DNA from: Pseudomonas sp. Bout1
GTDB taxonomy: Bacteria; Pseudomonadota; Gammaproteobacteria; Pseudomonadales; Pseudomonadaceae
Length of the DNA stretch: 64,000 nt
Reading direction: 5' to 3'
Assembly (NCBI RefSeq): GCF_034314165.1
Contig: NZ_JAVIWK010000001.1
Span: 6,339,001 to 6,403,000 of the forward strand
The notes under the pieces are model-generated. The model was not told where the DNA came from. It worked only from the letters and a program-made list of their open reading frames with translations, and searched no databases. Both the position numbers and the translations under genes were made by a program. This document shows, in pieces, positions 19,001-30,992 of this stretch (within the stretch, counting starts at the first letter, position 1; each line of letters starts with the position of its first letter).

Positions 19001-20041
19001 TTACTTGGCCGCCCACGCGTTAAAGCGCTGCTCCAGTTGCTCACCGTTATCCGCCCAGAAGCTAACGTCGATCTGCACCTGGTTGGCGATGTTTTCCGGG
19101 GTAGTCGGCATGTCCTTCAGGATGTCCTTCGCCAGCAACGGCACCGCCTGGATGTTGGCCGGGCCGTAGGCGATGTTTTCCGAGTAGGTCTTCTGCTGCT
19201 GCGGCTGCACCGAGAACGCGATGAATTTCTTCGCCGCCTCAGCGCGGTCCTTCGCCAGGCCTTTTGGAATCGCCCAGGCGTCGAAATCGTAGATCCCGCC
19301 GTTCCACACCACTTTCAGGTTGCTTTCTTTCTGCACGGCGGCGATCCGGCCGTTGTAGGCAGAGCTCATGACCACGTCGCCCGAGGCGAGGTACTGCGGC
19401 GGTTGGGCGCCCGCTTCCCACCACTGGATATACGGCTTGAGCTCATCGAGCTTCTTGAACGCACGGTCCTGGCCATCTTTGCCGGCCAGCACTTTGTACA
19501 CGTCCGCGGGTGCCACGCCGTCAGCCATCAGGGCGAATTCCAGGGTGTACTTGGCACCCTTGCGCAGGCCGCGCTTGCCCGGGAATTTCTGGGTGTCCCA
19601 GAAATCTGCCCAGCCGCCGGGTGCTGCTTTGAGTTTGTCAGCGTTGTAGGCCAGCACGGTGGACCATACAAAGAAGCCCACGCCGCAGGGCTGGATCGCA
19701 CCTTTGACGTAGTCGCCCGGGTTGCCGAACAGTTTCGGGTCCAGCGGTTCGAACATGTCTTCGTCGCAGCCACGGGACAGTTCCGGCGATTCCACTTCTA
19801 CCAGGTCCCAGGACACGCTCTTGGTGTCGACCATGGCCTTGACCTTGGCCATTTCACCGTTGTATTCACCGGCGACGATCTTGCCGTTGCCCGCGCTTTC
19901 CCACGGTGCGTAGAAGGCCTTGACCTGCGCCGCCTTGTTCGCGCCACCGAAGGACACGACCGTCAGGTCCGGGCCTGCCATGGCCTGTGTCGCGCCCATC
20001 AGGCTCAACGCCAGGGCTGAATATTTCAGGGATCTCAACAT
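19001..20041 (-). CDS. agtB: Periplasmic binding protein of PotD/YdcS type (AgtB-like)
   Basis: A 346-residue type II solute-binding protein. The ATG at 20041 (MLRSLKYSALALSLMGATQA, cleavage after AMA) follows GGAGAG. The mature part starts GPDLTVVSFGGANKAAQ, typical of the spermidine/putrescine-binding class, and contains LAYNADKLK, YLASGDVVMSSAYNGR and FDAWAIPKG. The substrate is inferred as GABA/5-aminovalerate from operon order. It is separated from the ATPase gene by 43 bases and from the permease genes by a REPIN. Confidence 0.84.
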   Translation of the reverse strand: MLRSLKYSALALSLMGATQAMAGPDLTVVSFGGANKAAQVKAFYAPWESAGNGKIVAGEYNGEMAKVKAMVDTKSVSWDLVEVESPELSRGCDEDMFEPLDPKLFGNPGDYVKGAIQPCGVGFFVWSTVLAYNADKLKAAPGGWADFWDTQKFPGKRGLRKGAKYTLEFALMADGVAPADVYKVLAGKDGQDRAFKKLDELKPYIQWWEAGAQPPQYLASGDVVMSSAYNGRIAAVQKESNLKVVWNGGIYDFDAWAIPKGLAKDRAEAAKKFIAFSVQPQQQKTYSENIAYGPANIQAVPLLAKDILKDMPTTPENIANQVQIDVSFWADNGEQLEQRFNAWAAK

Positions 20042-20084
20042 TGTTGTTCTCTCCACGTGCAGGGTTGGTGAAGCCATAGGGCGA

Positions 20085-21197
20085 TTAATTCGCCTCTAGA
20101 AGTGGGTCGAGTGCGCGAACGTGCTCGACTTGCCAGCCAATCGGTACCACGTCGCCGACCGCCAGGGCTGTGTCCAGCTCGGCGATCGGTTGTTTCACAA
20201 AAAAATCGGACTTGCCGCAGACTTCCAGGCGCACGCGCACGTGGTCGCCCAGGTAGATGAATTCAGCCACCCGCCCCGAGAAGCGGTTGACGCAGCTTTC
20301 GCTGGAACCATTGAGGCTGACACGCTCGGGGCGCACCGACAGGGTCACCGGGCCGCCGACCTGGCCGACGTTTACCGCCAGCGCCTCGACCTTTTCGCCG
20401 CGCGCCAACTCGACCACGCAGCGGTCGCCGGTGTGGCTGTGCAAGTGGCCATTGAGGCGGTTGTTTTCGCCGATGAAGTTGGCGACGAAGGTGTTTTTCG
20501 GCTCTTCATACAAAGTACGCGGCGCGGCGATCTGCTGGATCTCGCCCTGATGGAATACCGCCACCCGGTCGGACATGGTCAGCGCTTCGCCCTGGTCGTG
20601 AGTCACGTACACCACGGTGACGCCGAGGCGCTGGTGCAGATGCTTGATCTCCATCTGCATGTGTTCGCGCAGTTGTTTGTCGAGGGCGCCGAGGGGTTCG
20701 TCCATCAACACCAGTTGCGGTTCGAACACCAAGGCTCGGGCCAGGGCCACGCGCTGTTGCTGGCCGCCGGAGAGTTGCGCCGGGTAACGCTGGGCGAAGG
20801 CATCAAGCTGCACCATGTTCAGCACGCGCTTGACCCGCTCGCTGATGTCGGTCTTGCTCAAGCCGCGCACCGACAGTGGGAACGCCAGGTTCTCGGAGAC
20901 GGTCATGTGCGGGAACAACGCGTAGTTCTGGAACACCATGCCGATGTCACGCTTGTGGGGCGGCACGTTGTTGATAGAGCGGCCAGCCAGCTGGATCTCG
21001 CCGGCGGTGGGGGTTTCAAAACCGGCGAGCATCATCAGGCTGGTGGTCTTGCCCGACCCGGACGGCCCGAGCAGGGTCAGGAACTCGCCCTTGCGGATTT
21101 CCAGGTTGAGGTCTTTGACGATCAGGTTCTCGCCGTCGTAGCTCTTTTGCACGCCACGAAAGCTGACCAGCACATCGTTCGAATCCGCCTCACTCAT
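20085..21197 (-). CDS. agtA: ABC transporter ATP-binding protein, PotA type (AgtA-like)
   Basis: A 370-residue importer ATPase. Walker [18 protein letters not shown]-loop [11 protein letters not shown], signature [15 protein letters not shown], Walker [13 protein letters not shown] and switch VTHDQGEAL are all intact. From about residue 245 there is a TOBE-type C-terminal domain. AAGGTG precedes the ATG at 21197; a start at 21233 is less likely. First gene of the importer operon, with a palindrome about 110 bases upstream. Confidence 0.86.
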   Translation of the reverse strand: MSEADSNDVLVSFRGVQKSYDGENLIVKDLNLEIRKGEFLTLLGPSGSGKTTSLMMLAGFETPTAGEIQLAGRSINNVPPHKRDIGMVFQNYALFPHMTVSENLAFPLSVRGLSKTDISERVKRVLNMVQLDAFAQRYPAQLSGGQQQRVALARALVFEPQLVLMDEPLGALDKQLREHMQMEIKHLHQRLGVTVVYVTHDQGEALTMSDRVAVFHQGEIQQIAAPRTLYEEPKNTFVANFIGENNRLNGHLHSHTGDRCVVELARGEKVEALAVNVGQVGGPVTLSVRPERVSLNGSSESCVNRFSGRVAEFIYLGDHVRVRLEVCGKSDFFVKQPIAELDTALAVGDVVPIGWQVEHVRALDPLLEAN

Positions 21198-21306
21198 ACC
21201 CGCACCTTTTTGTTTTGGACTGCCATCGAACAAGCGTAGTCCAGGCGCAAGCCCACGAAAATCGGGGGCCCGGAGAGTTTGGCATCAGCAGGATGGAAGG
21301 TTTGGG

Positions 21307-21322
21307 GTAGGGATTGCCCTAC
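21307..21322. promoter_or_regulatory. Palindrome upstream of agtA, candidate response-regulator site
   Basis: A perfect six-base inverted repeat, GTAGGG-ATTG-CCCTAC, in the 214-base gap between the LuxR-type regulator gene and agtA. It lies about 110 bases upstream of the agtA start, a suitable place for an activator of the importer operon. Binding by the adjacent regulator is inference. Confidence 0.5.
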
Positions 21323-21411
21323 ACGGATGGCGGGCACAGAACAGTCGGGCAGCTACAGCTGGCAGGAATGGGTTTATCGGGCGCGCCGGGTGGTCGCAAA
21401 CAGATAAGCGG

Positions 21412-22041
21412 TTATAGAAGCTTGTGCTCCATGGCGTACTTCACCAGTTCCGCCAGAGAGGTGATATTGAGCTTTTGCATCAGGCGCGCCTTGTGGGTGC
21501 TGATGGTTTTGCTGCTCAACGCCAACTGCTGGGCAATGTCGTTGACGTTGGCGCCCTGGGCCAGGCGTTCGAACACCGAGAACTCGCGCTCCGACAACAG
21601 CGAGTGCAAGGGCCGGGAGTCGGTGAGGCCGACTTCAAAGACCATCCGGTCTGCCAGGTCCGGGTCGATATACCGCCCACCCGCCGCGACTTTGCGTATG
21701 GCTGTCAGCAACAGGGCCGGGTCACTGTCCTTGGTGGCATAACCGGCTGCACCGACCTTCAACGCACGGGCAGCCATTTGCGCTTCATCGTGCATCGACA
21801 GCACCAGGATCGCCGGTGGATTGTTCAGCGCACGAATCCGCGGGATGGCTTCCAGCCCATTGACGCCGGGCATCGAGATGTCCAGCAACACCACCTCGCA
21901 GGGCACGTGGCGCAGGGTTTCGAGCAACTGCTCGCCATTGCTCGCCTCGCCCACCACCAGCAGGTCCTTGGCCAGGCCGATCAGTTGCTTGATACCTTCA
22001 CGAACGATGGTGTGGTCTTCGGCTACCAGTACACGGATCAC
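21412..22041 (-). CDS. agtR: LuxR/NarL-type response regulator (AgtR-like)
   Basis: A 209-residue two-component regulator. The receiver domain (1-120) has acidic residues in VAEDH and the phosphoacceptor Asp54 in VVLLDISMPG, with Lys in AAGYATKDSD. The C-terminal LuxR helix-turn-helix is LSEREFSVFERLAQGANVND through LALSSKTISTHK (about 145-190). The start is GTG at 22041. It lies 25 bases after the sensor kinase gene and upstream of the importer. In P. aeruginosa the AgtSR pair activates agtABCD; equivalence here rests on position. Confidence 0.85.
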   Translation of the reverse strand: MIRVLVAEDHTIVREGIKQLIGLAKDLLVVGEASNGEQLLETLRHVPCEVVLLDISMPGVNGLEAIPRIRALNNPPAILVLSMHDEAQMAARALKVGAAGYATKDSDPALLLTAIRKVAAGGRYIDPDLADRMVFEVGLTDSRPLHSLLSEREFSVFERLAQGANVNDIAQQLALSSKTISTHKARLMQKLNITSLAELVKYAMEHKLL

Positions 22042-22066
22042 GGTGGATGTCCTCTTCTTTTGGTTA

Positions 22067-24454
22067 TCAATCCAGCGGCACGGTCACACTCAGGGTGGTG
22101 CCCTCGCCCAATTCGCTGTCCAGCCTCAGTTGCCCGCCCATGATCAGCACCCGCTCGCGCATGCCCACCAGGCCAAACGACACCGGGCGCCCGGGAGCCT
22201 GGACGAACCCTGCGCCATCGTCGCTGATGGTCAGCCGCAAATGTGCGCCCTCCACCACCAGCGTCAGCTCCACAGTATGCGCCTGGGCATGGCGCATCAC
22301 ATTGGTCAGCGCCTCCTGCAGGATGCGGAACAGGCCGATGGCCTTGGCGTCGCTCAAAGCCGGAAGGTTGTCCGGCACCTGCACCAGGCAGGGAATCTGT
22401 GTACGGGCTTCAAAACGCCGGGCCTGCCACTCGATCGCCGAGGCAATCCCGGCATCGAGAATCGGCGGGCGCAGGGCGGTGGCTACGTCACGGACCAATT
22501 GGAACAGCTGGGCGATCAGGCGCTTCATGCTGTTCAGGCGCTCGTGCAGGCCCGGGTCCAGTTGCGCGTAGGTCAGCTCGCACATCGAGGTTTCCAGCTT
22601 GAGCACGGTGAGCATTTGCCCCAGCTCATCGTGTACTTCCCGGGCGATGCGGGCCTTCTCTTCCTCGCGCACGGTTTCCAGGTGCGCGGATAATTCCCGC
22701 AGTTGCGCGCGGGAGGCGTCCAGCTCCAGCTCGATGCGTTTGCTCTCGCTGATGTCCCAGACAATCCCGTCCCAGACCACGGCGCCGCCTTCCAGGCGCC
22801 GGGTCACGGCCTTGATATCGGCCCAGCGCTGTTCGCCCAGGCGGGTCAGGATGCGGCCCTGCCAGGCCCAGTTAGTTTCGGTTTCGATGGCCTGGTCCTG
22901 GGTGCGGTGATAACTGGCACGATCATCGGGGTGCACCAGGCTGCGAATGCCCATGGCCGGGTGGCTGAGTACTTCCGGGGCGTAACCCACCAACCCCTCG
23001 CTGCCCTGGCTGATGTAGGCGAATTCGATCGCTTCACTGCGCGGCAAGCGTTCAAGGCGAAACACCAGCCCCGGCACATTGGCGGCAATGCCTTGCAGGC
23101 GCGCTTCACTTTCCTGCAGGGCCGCAAGCGCGCGGCGGCGCTCGGTAACGTCGTTGAGATAGACCACCAGGTATTCGCCGTCGGCAAAGCGCAGGAAACT
23201 CAGGGACACGTCTGCCGGCAACACGCTGCCGTCGGCCCGCAGGCAACTGGTCGCAAAACTCTGCGGCCCGTCTTCGCTGGCCCGGGCGCGTTTCCACAGG
23301 TTGAGCCAGCGGTCCATGGTCAGCGTCGGGTCGAGTTCGATCAACGGCCGTTCGATCAGCGCGTCGGGGCCGTAGCCGAGCATGGTTTCTGCCGCCAGGT
23401 TGGCGTAGCGCACATGGCTGTCCCAATTGACCCAGAGGATGCCGACGGTGCTTTGGTCGATGGAAAACTGCGTCAGGCGCAAGGCTTCGGCGCCGGCCGC
23501 ACGGGCGGCGCTTTCTTCGCGGGCGGCCAGCAGGTTGTGTTCCAGGCCTCGTTGCTGGCGGCGCTGCCAGAACACTATGGCCAGGCTGGCGAGCAGCAAC
23601 AGGCCCAACAGCAGCGTGAGGTTTTGCCAGAACCCCGCAGACTCGGTCACCCGTGGGTACTTGGGTTGCAGCCAGCGTGTGTGCAACTGGTCCAGGTCGC
23701 GGGCGGGAATCGTGCGCAGAGCGCTTTGCATGATGTCGGCCAACTCCGGCCAGTCGCGCCGCGTCGCCACTCGCAGCAATTGCGGCAGGCCGATATCGCC
23801 CACCACGGCGAGGCCGGCGAACTCGTTTTCGCCAGACAAGCGGCTCAATTGCGCCTCGTCCACCACCGCATACCGCGCTTGCTGGCTCACCAATAGTTGC
23901 AGGGCCTGGCGCTCCATGGGCACGCCTTGCAGGTTGAGGCTCGGGTAGGTGCTGCGCAGGTAATCCGCCACGGCGCTGGGCATGCGCACGGCGACGCGGG
24001 ATTGGTCGTCGAGTTTTTCCAGGTCTACCGATGTGCCGCCGTCACGAATGCCGACGATGTGCTGGGGCACACGCATGTAGGGGTCGGAGAACAACCACAG
24101 GCGCAGGCCGGCGGGGGTTTGTACCAGGCCAGGAGCAATATCGACCTCGCCATCACGCACCGCCGCTTCCAGTTGCTCCTGGTTGGGGAAGTTGCGCCAG
24201 GTCAGCTCAATGCCCAGCGCCTTGGCCAGCCACTGCATCAACTCGACGTTGGCCCCGGACAACCGCTGCAAGCGTCGATCGTATTGGGCATAGGGCGCCT
24301 GCAACACCAGGCCGACCCGCAGGCCCGGGTGCTGGCCCAGCCATTCACGCTGGCCGTCATCGAGCTGCGCCTGATGAGTGGCAGGCGCAGGCACCGCACC
24401 CGCGATCAAGGGAAAGCATAAACAGCCGATAACCAGCAGGTAGCGAAAACCCAT
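22067..24454 (-). CDS. agtS: Hybrid-input sensor histidine kinase with periplasmic binding domain (AgtS-like)
   Basis: A 795-residue kinase. Signal peptide (MGFRYLLVIGCLCFPLIAGA) and a periplasmic solute-binding (SBP_bac_3) domain to about residue 265, one membrane helix near 276-298, two PAS domains (about 330-440 and 450-570), then a HisKA_3 dimerisation domain with His near 608 (REVHDELGQ). The ATPase domain has N-box NVMRHAQ near 718, TISDDGAGF and GLVGMRERV. The ligand is probably an amino compound, as the binding domain belongs to the amino-acid class. It pairs with the adjacent regulator. Confidence 0.86.
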   Translation of the reverse strand: MGFRYLLVIGCLCFPLIAGAVPAPATHQAQLDDGQREWLGQHPGLRVGLVLQAPYAQYDRRLQRLSGANVELMQWLAKALGIELTWRNFPNQEQLEAAVRDGEVDIAPGLVQTPAGLRLWLFSDPYMRVPQHIVGIRDGGTSVDLEKLDDQSRVAVRMPSAVADYLRSTYPSLNLQGVPMERQALQLLVSQQARYAVVDEAQLSRLSGENEFAGLAVVGDIGLPQLLRVATRRDWPELADIMQSALRTIPARDLDQLHTRWLQPKYPRVTESAGFWQNLTLLLGLLLLASLAIVFWQRRQQRGLEHNLLAAREESAARAAGAEALRLTQFSIDQSTVGILWVNWDSHVRYANLAAETMLGYGPDALIERPLIELDPTLTMDRWLNLWKRARASEDGPQSFATSCLRADGSVLPADVSLSFLRFADGEYLVVYLNDVTERRRALAALQESEARLQGIAANVPGLVFRLERLPRSEAIEFAYISQGSEGLVGYAPEVLSHPAMGIRSLVHPDDRASYHRTQDQAIETETNWAWQGRILTRLGEQRWADIKAVTRRLEGGAVVWDGIVWDISESKRIELELDASRAQLRELSAHLETVREEEKARIAREVHDELGQMLTVLKLETSMCELTYAQLDPGLHERLNSMKRLIAQLFQLVRDVATALRPPILDAGIASAIEWQARRFEARTQIPCLVQVPDNLPALSDAKAIGLFRILQEALTNVMRHAQAHTVELTLVVEGAHLRLTISDDGAGFVQAPGRPVSFGLVGMRERVLIMGGQLRLDSELGEGTTLSVTVPLD

Positions 24455-24531
24455 GATCCACGTCTCATATCACTGACAAATACTGATCAACCCATTAGGC
24501 TGCCGGAATCACTTCTGGCCGGAAATCAACG

Positions 24532-25506
24532 ATGCCACTTTCCCACCGCTCGGCACTGCCAGCATTGTGCCTGTCGCTGCTGTTTACCAGCGCCTTTTGT
24601 GTCGCGGCCGCCGACACTCCCGCTCCTGCCCCAGAAAAACCGCCGGTGCGCCAGCCCTTGCCGGAGCGCAGCCAGGAAGAAGCCAACGCCCTGGAGCGAC
24701 AAATCCCGCAGCAGGAACAGCAACAATTGCAGGCAGGCAGCGACTCCTTCCTTGCACTGTGGAAGCCGGCCAACAGTGGCGAACCTGAAGGCGTGGTGAT
24801 TATTGTCCCGGGCAACGGCGAAAGTGCTGACTGGCCTCAAGCAATTGGGCCGTTGCGCAAGAAATTGCCCGACGCTGCCTGGAGCACTCTGAGCTTGTCA
24901 CTGCCAGACCTGACACTGGACACCCTGCCGCCACGCGTCATCGAATCGCCCAAAGCGGCCGTGGAGACCAGCAGCAAAGACGCCAGCACCGTGGCCAAAC
25001 CCGTGGAGCAAGCCGCCAGCGCCGAAGCTGAAGGCACCGACCCTGTCGTGGTGCCGGGCAGCGATGAACAAGACAAGACCGACGCCACGCGCATCTTCGC
25101 GCGTATTGATGCCGCCCTCGCTTTCGCCCAAACCCAGAACGCCCGCAGCATTGTGCTGCTCGGCCACGGCACAGGTGCCTGGTGGGCAGCGCGTTACCTG
25201 AGTGAAAAACAACCGGCGCAGGTGCAGAAGTTCGTCATGGTGGCCGCGCAGACGCCCGCGAGTCGGCAACCCGATCTGCTACAACTGGCCCCTACCTTGA
25301 AACTGCCCACGGCAGACTTCTTCTATCAGGACAACGCCCAGGCACGCAAAACTGCCCAGGAACGTTCCCAGGCCAGTAAGCGTTTGAAGAATGGCAACTA
25401 CAAGCAAGTGTCCCTGAAGGCCTTCCCCGACAACAGCCCGGCCGGGGCAGAACAGCTATACCGGCGGATTCGCGGCTGGTTGAGCCCGCAAAATCCCGGG
25501 GACTGA
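24532..25506 (+). CDS. DUF3530 family secreted alpha/beta-hydrolase-like protein
   Basis: A 324-residue exported protein of unknown function. A signal peptide covers about residues 1-27 (ending CVAA), followed by a Pro/Gln-rich linker, GVVIIVPGNGESADWP, a long low-complexity insert (Ala/Ser/Glu-rich, about 135-185), and VLLGHGTGAWWAARYL. The last motif resembles a hydrolase elbow (GHGTG), but the usual nucleophilic Ser position is Gly-Thr-Gly, so catalysis is doubtful. Divergent from the sensor kinase gene. A REPIN follows the stop codon. Confidence 0.75.
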   Translation: MPLSHRSALPALCLSLLFTSAFCVAAADTPAPAPEKPPVRQPLPERSQEEANALERQIPQQEQQQLQAGSDSFLALWKPANSGEPEGVVIIVPGNGESADWPQAIGPLRKKLPDAAWSTLSLSLPDLTLDTLPPRVIESPKAAVETSSKDASTVAKPVEQAASAEAEGTDPVVVPGSDEQDKTDATRIFARIDAALAFAQTQNARSIVLLGHGTGAWWAARYLSEKQPAQVQKFVMVAAQTPASRQPDLLQLAPTLKLPTADFFYQDNAQARKTAQERSQASKRLKNGNYKQVSLKAFPDNSPAGAEQLYRRIRGWLSPQNPGD

Positions 25507-25538
25507 TCGCCGCTTTTGATACTGATGAAGATCAACGG

Positions 25539-25621
25539 TGGGAGCTGGCTTGCCTGCGATGCAGGCAACTCGGTCTCACTGATGCGCCGAGGTGAGGCCA
25601 TCGCAGGCAAGCCAGCTCCCA
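25539..25621. repeat. REPIN-like inverted repeat
   Basis: TGGGAGCTGGCTTGCCTGCG pairs with CGCAGGCAAGCCAGCTCCCA around about 40 bases. It sits between the convergent DUF3530 and djlA genes and may serve as the only transcription boundary there. Confidence 0.88.
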
Positions 25622-25624
25622 GCG

Positions 25625-26392
25625 TCAGCGAAAGTCTCGTCTTTCGCGAATCAGCGCGTAGGCGTTGTGCAGCTCACGGGTACGCTCGGTCGCCTCGCGC
25701 ACTTGCGCGGGGCTGGCGCCACTGCCGGCAATCTTGTCCGGGTGGTGCCGACTGAGCAGGCGCCGGTAGGCACGCTTGATCACAGACGGTTCGGTGGTCG
25801 AGGTCACCCCCAGAATCCGCAGCGCCTCCTGATACGCGCCACCACGATTGGCCAACGGCTTGCGCTCAGGCTCGTAGTCAGCCGCCAGCGCCTGCACCTG
25901 CTGGACAGTCCAGCCCAGCCATTTGCCCCATTGCACGATCAACTCGCGTTCGGCCGTGCCGGCCTTGCCGTCCGCCCAGGCCATGCGCCAGCAGGCGCGC
26001 AGCACACCTTCCGCCGCATGGGGCTGGGCCTTGAGCAGGCGCAAGTAACTGCGTACCCGGTCCGAGCCCGACTTGCCCCGGTTGAATGCGGCAATCGCGC
26101 GACGTTGGGCCGGCTCGGCCATGTCCAGCGAGCGCATCTCCTGGCGCGCCTGCTGGATATGCCCGTCCACTACCCGGCCGTTGCTCTTGGCCAGGCGGCC
26201 GAGCAACACGAACAGCAATTCGTCATTACGCAGTGCCGCTCGACCGCCGAGGCGCTCGCGTAGCTGGGCCCAGCTTTGCAACTCCAGACGCCGGTCCAGC
26301 GCCTGGCCGAGCAACGCGCCCAACATGGCCCCCGGAATGCTGGCAATGGCAAAGCCCGCCCCGGCTCCAATCAGAGTCCCTGGCCACAACAT
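25625..26392 (-). CDS. djlA: DjlA-type membrane-anchored J-domain co-chaperone
   Basis: A 255-residue protein with an N-terminal glycine-rich membrane segment (residues 1-30, GTLIGAGAGFAIASIPGAML), a TerB-like helical domain (about 55-175) and a C-terminal J domain (ILGVTSTTEPSVIKRAYRRL, LLSRHHPDKIAG) with the HPD motif that stimulates DnaK ATPase. Domain order matches E. coli DjlA. It follows murU by one base, so amgK-murU-djlA is probably one operon. Confidence 0.9.
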   Translation of the reverse strand: MLWPGTLIGAGAGFAIASIPGAMLGALLGQALDRRLELQSWAQLRERLGGRAALRNDELLFVLLGRLAKSNGRVVDGHIQQARQEMRSLDMAEPAQRRAIAAFNRGKSGSDRVRSYLRLLKAQPHAAEGVLRACWRMAWADGKAGTAERELIVQWGKWLGWTVQQVQALAADYEPERKPLANRGGAYQEALRILGVTSTTEPSVIKRAYRRLLSRHHPDKIAGSGASPAQVREATERTRELHNAYALIRERRDFR

Positions 26393-26393
26393 C

Positions 26394-28084
<1,691 letters not shown>

Positions 28085-28214
28085 TACAAGGGTCTCCGAC
28101 GGCGCTAGCCGTCAAGCGGGTCATGCTTTATTATCACGCATCTTTTTCAGACCATCGAGAGGCGTGCGGCCCACACCGCGGGCAGATGGCACGCAGGAAG
28201 CCCGGACTAATAAG

Positions 28215-30992
28215 ATGGCATTGAAATCCCCCGCGTTTCGTAGAAAATTTCCGTTGCTGGTAACCGGCAGTCTGCTGGCCATGCAACCTTTCGCCACCTC
28301 ATTCGTGGTCGCCGCGGAACAGTATGACTGCTCAGTCTCTGCTTCGGGTGCCTGGGATTGCGCGCCGAAGACGGCCGCAGCCCCGCTGCCACCGCGCCCG
28401 GTGCATGACGGCAGTGCCGTCAGCTCTGCCAGTGGCACGCCGCAAGGCGAGTCCGGCGGCAGTGCCGAGGCCGTGCCGCAGACCGCACTGGTCACTGAAG
28501 CCAAGGGCCGCGGCCTGCGTTCGCGCAGCGCTGACTACAGCCACCTGGACTGGGTCCCTCGCGAGAAGCTCACCGCCGCGCAACTGGCCGAGACCGGCCC
28601 GTATTGCTCCGGCGCGTACATCGAGCCGACCCGTCCTGGCATGAACGACAAGACGAACAAGAGCGATGCGCCGACCTTCATCGGTGCCAAGGTCTCTCGT
28701 TACGAGCAGGAACAACAGGTTGCTTCCCTGGCCGGTGACGTCGTCATGCGCCAGGGCAGCATGCAGGTCGAGGCCGACGAGGCCAACCTGTACCAGGCCG
28801 AGAACCGTGGCGAACTGAACGGCAATGTCCGTCTGCGCGACAACGGCGCCCTGCTGGTAGGCGACCACGCTGAAGTCCAACTGGACACCGGCGCCGCCAA
28901 GGTCGACAACGCCGAATACGTGATGCACAAATCGCGCATCCGCGGTAACGCGCTGTACGCCAAGCGCGCCGAGAACGCGATCATCCGTCTCAAGGACGGT
29001 ACGTACACCACCTGTGAGCCGAACAGCAACGCCTGGCAGCTCAAGGGCAACAACATCACGCTCAACCCGGCCACCGGTTTCGGTACGGCGACCAACGTGA
29101 CGTTGCGGGTCAAGGACATTCCGATCCTTTACACCCCGTACATCTATTTCCCGATCGACAACCGTCGTCAATCCGGCTTCCTGCCGCCGAGCTTCAGCAC
29201 CGGTAGCGAGACTGGCTTCACTTTGGTTACGCCGTACTACTTCAACCTGGCGCCGAACTACGATGCCACGTTGTACCCGCAATACATGACCAAGCGCGGC
29301 CTGTTGATGGAAGGCGAATTCCGCTACCTCACCAAGTCCAGCGAAGGTCAGTTTGGCGGCGCGTACCTGAACGATGACAGCGATGAGCGCAAGGGTCAGA
29401 CCGATAACGAAAAGACCCGCTACATGCTCAACTGGCAACACAAGGGCGGCCTGGATTCGCGCTTGTTGACCCAGGTCGACTACACCAATATCAGCGATCC
29501 TTACTACTTCCAGGATTTGAAGTCCTACCAGGAAGGCGTGAAGAGCCAGGACTACGTGAACCAACAGGGTTCCGTGACCTATCGTGGTGATAGCTACCAG
29601 GCGCGGTTGAACCTGCAGGCTTACCAGTTGGCGACCGTTTCTCAGATCACACCGTACAACCGGCTGCCACAGATCACCTTCAATGGTGCGCTGCCATACC
29701 ACCCTGGCGGCTTGAATTTCACTTATGAGACCGAAGCGGTACGCTTTGACCGAGACTTGGAAAGCGGCACGTTCACGGACGAGGATAACGTGACAACTAA
29801 GCGACTGGACACCAACGTGACTGGGCTTACCCGTGCAAACGGTACCCGCCTGAACGTTGCGCCAGCCGTCGATTACCCGATGAACTGGACCTATGGTTTT
29901 GTTACACCGAAACTCAAATACGTCTACACCAAATACGACCTCGACCTCGACTCCATAGGTAAAAACAGCCTCGCCCCCGGAGACGAGTTCAAGAGTTCGC
30001 AAGACCGTGCAGTTCCGATCGCCAGTGTCGACAGCGGCCTGTACTTCGACCGCAATACCAACTGGTTCGGCAAAGACTACCGCCAGACCCTGGAACCGCG
30101 CGCGTACTACCTGTATGTACCGAACAAGGACCAGAGCGATATCCCGGTATTCGACACCAGCGAGTACTCGTTCAGCTACGCGTCGCTGTTTCGCGACAAT
30201 CGCTTCAGCGGCTCTGACCGTATCGGCGACGAGAACAAGCTGTCCTTGGGTGTGACCAGCCGCTGGATCGAAGACAATGGCTTCGAACGTCAACGCGTCA
30301 GCGTTGGCCAAGCGCTGTACTTCAAGGATCGCGAAGTTCAGTTGCCTGGCATCCTGGCCGCTGACCGTGCAGACGCACAGTCGAACGTCTCGCCTATCGC
30401 CCTGGACTACGAGTTCCGCTTCAACCGCGACTGGCGCGCCACTGCCGACTACAACTGGGACACCGAAAGCCACAGCCCACGCTCCGGCAGTGCGATGTTC
30501 CACTACCAGCCGGAAGACAACCCAAACAAGGTTATCAACGTTGGTTATCGCTATCGCAACGACCAGGTTGTCTACAACCAGTTGACCGGCAAATGGCAGT
30601 TTGGCGGCGACTATGGCAGTGCAGCGGATCCAAGCACCTTTGTGAAGGATTACTACAAAATCCAGCAACACGACTTCTCGATGATGTGGCCGATCGTTCC
30701 GCAGTGGAACCTGATCACCCGCTGGCAGTATGACTATGCCCGCAACCGTACCCTGGAAGCCTTCGGTGGTTTCGAGTACGACAACTGCTGCTGGAAACTG
30801 CGCGTCATCAACCGTTACTGGGTTTCCAACGACGAATACAGCCAGATCGCCCCGCTGAACGAAAAGGGTGACCACGGGCTCTTCTTCCAAGTTGTCCTCA
30901 AAGGACTCGGCGGCCTGACCGGCGCCAAGGTAGAGAGCTTCCTCGACAAAGGCATTGAAGGTTATCGTGAACGTGAAGACCAAGCTTTCTGA
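28215..30992 (+). CDS. lptD: LPS assembly protein LptD
   Basis: Outer-membrane LPS translocon barrel, 925 residues from the ATG at 28215. The frame is open upstream to 27981, but the sequence there is shadow of amgK. A signal peptide ends near FVVAAEQYD; two early cysteines ([13 protein letters not shown]) are followed by a Pseudomonas-type N-terminal extension. The OstA jelly-roll (about 165-300) contains [20 protein letters not shown], and the barrel fills the rest, with the CC pair [10 protein letters not shown] near 850. The surA start lies inside its 3' end. Confidence 0.96.
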   Translation: MALKSPAFRRKFPLLVTGSLLAMQPFATSFVVAAEQYDCSVSASGAWDCAPKTAAAPLPPRPVHDGSAVSSASGTPQGESGGSAEAVPQTALVTEAKGRGLRSRSADYSHLDWVPREKLTAAQLAETGPYCSGAYIEPTRPGMNDKTNKSDAPTFIGAKVSRYEQEQQVASLAGDVVMRQGSMQVEADEANLYQAENRGELNGNVRLRDNGALLVGDHAEVQLDTGAAKVDNAEYVMHKSRIRGNALYAKRAENAIIRLKDGTYTTCEPNSNAWQLKGNNITLNPATGFGTATNVTLRVKDIPILYTPYIYFPIDNRRQSGFLPPSFSTGSETGFTLVTPYYFNLAPNYDATLYPQYMTKRGLLMEGEFRYLTKSSEGQFGGAYLNDDSDERKGQTDNEKTRYMLNWQHKGGLDSRLLTQVDYTNISDPYYFQDLKSYQEGVKSQDYVNQQGSVTYRGDSYQARLNLQAYQLATVSQITPYNRLPQITFNGALPYHPGGLNFTYETEAVRFDRDLESGTFTDEDNVTTKRLDTNVTGLTRANGTRLNVAPAVDYPMNWTYGFVTPKLKYVYTKYDLDLDSIGKNSLAPGDEFKSSQDRAVPIASVDSGLYFDRNTNWFGKDYRQTLEPRAYYLYVPNKDQSDIPVFDTSEYSFSYASLFRDNRFSGSDRIGDENKLSLGVTSRWIEDNGFERQRVSVGQALYFKDREVQLPGILAADRADAQSNVSPIALDYEFRFNRDWRATADYNWDTESHSPRSGSAMFHYQPEDNPNKVINVGYRYRNDQVVYNQLTGKWQFGGDYGSAADPSTFVKDYYKIQQHDFSMMWPIVPQWNLITRWQYDYARNRTLEAFGGFEYDNCCWKLRVINRYWVSNDEYSQIAPLNEKGDHGLFFQVVLKGLGGLTGAKVESFLDKGIEGYREREDQAF

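Noticed and set aside
28085..28214. Envelope-stress (sigma-E/AlgU type) promoter before lptD
   Set aside because: Expected from other bacteria, but no convincing GAACTT/TCTGA pair was found in the gap.
28332..30983. 883-codon open frame antisense to lptD
   Set aside because: Long antisense frames are expected in GC-rich DNA opposite real genes. The translation has no recognisable domain and lptD on the other strand is certain.
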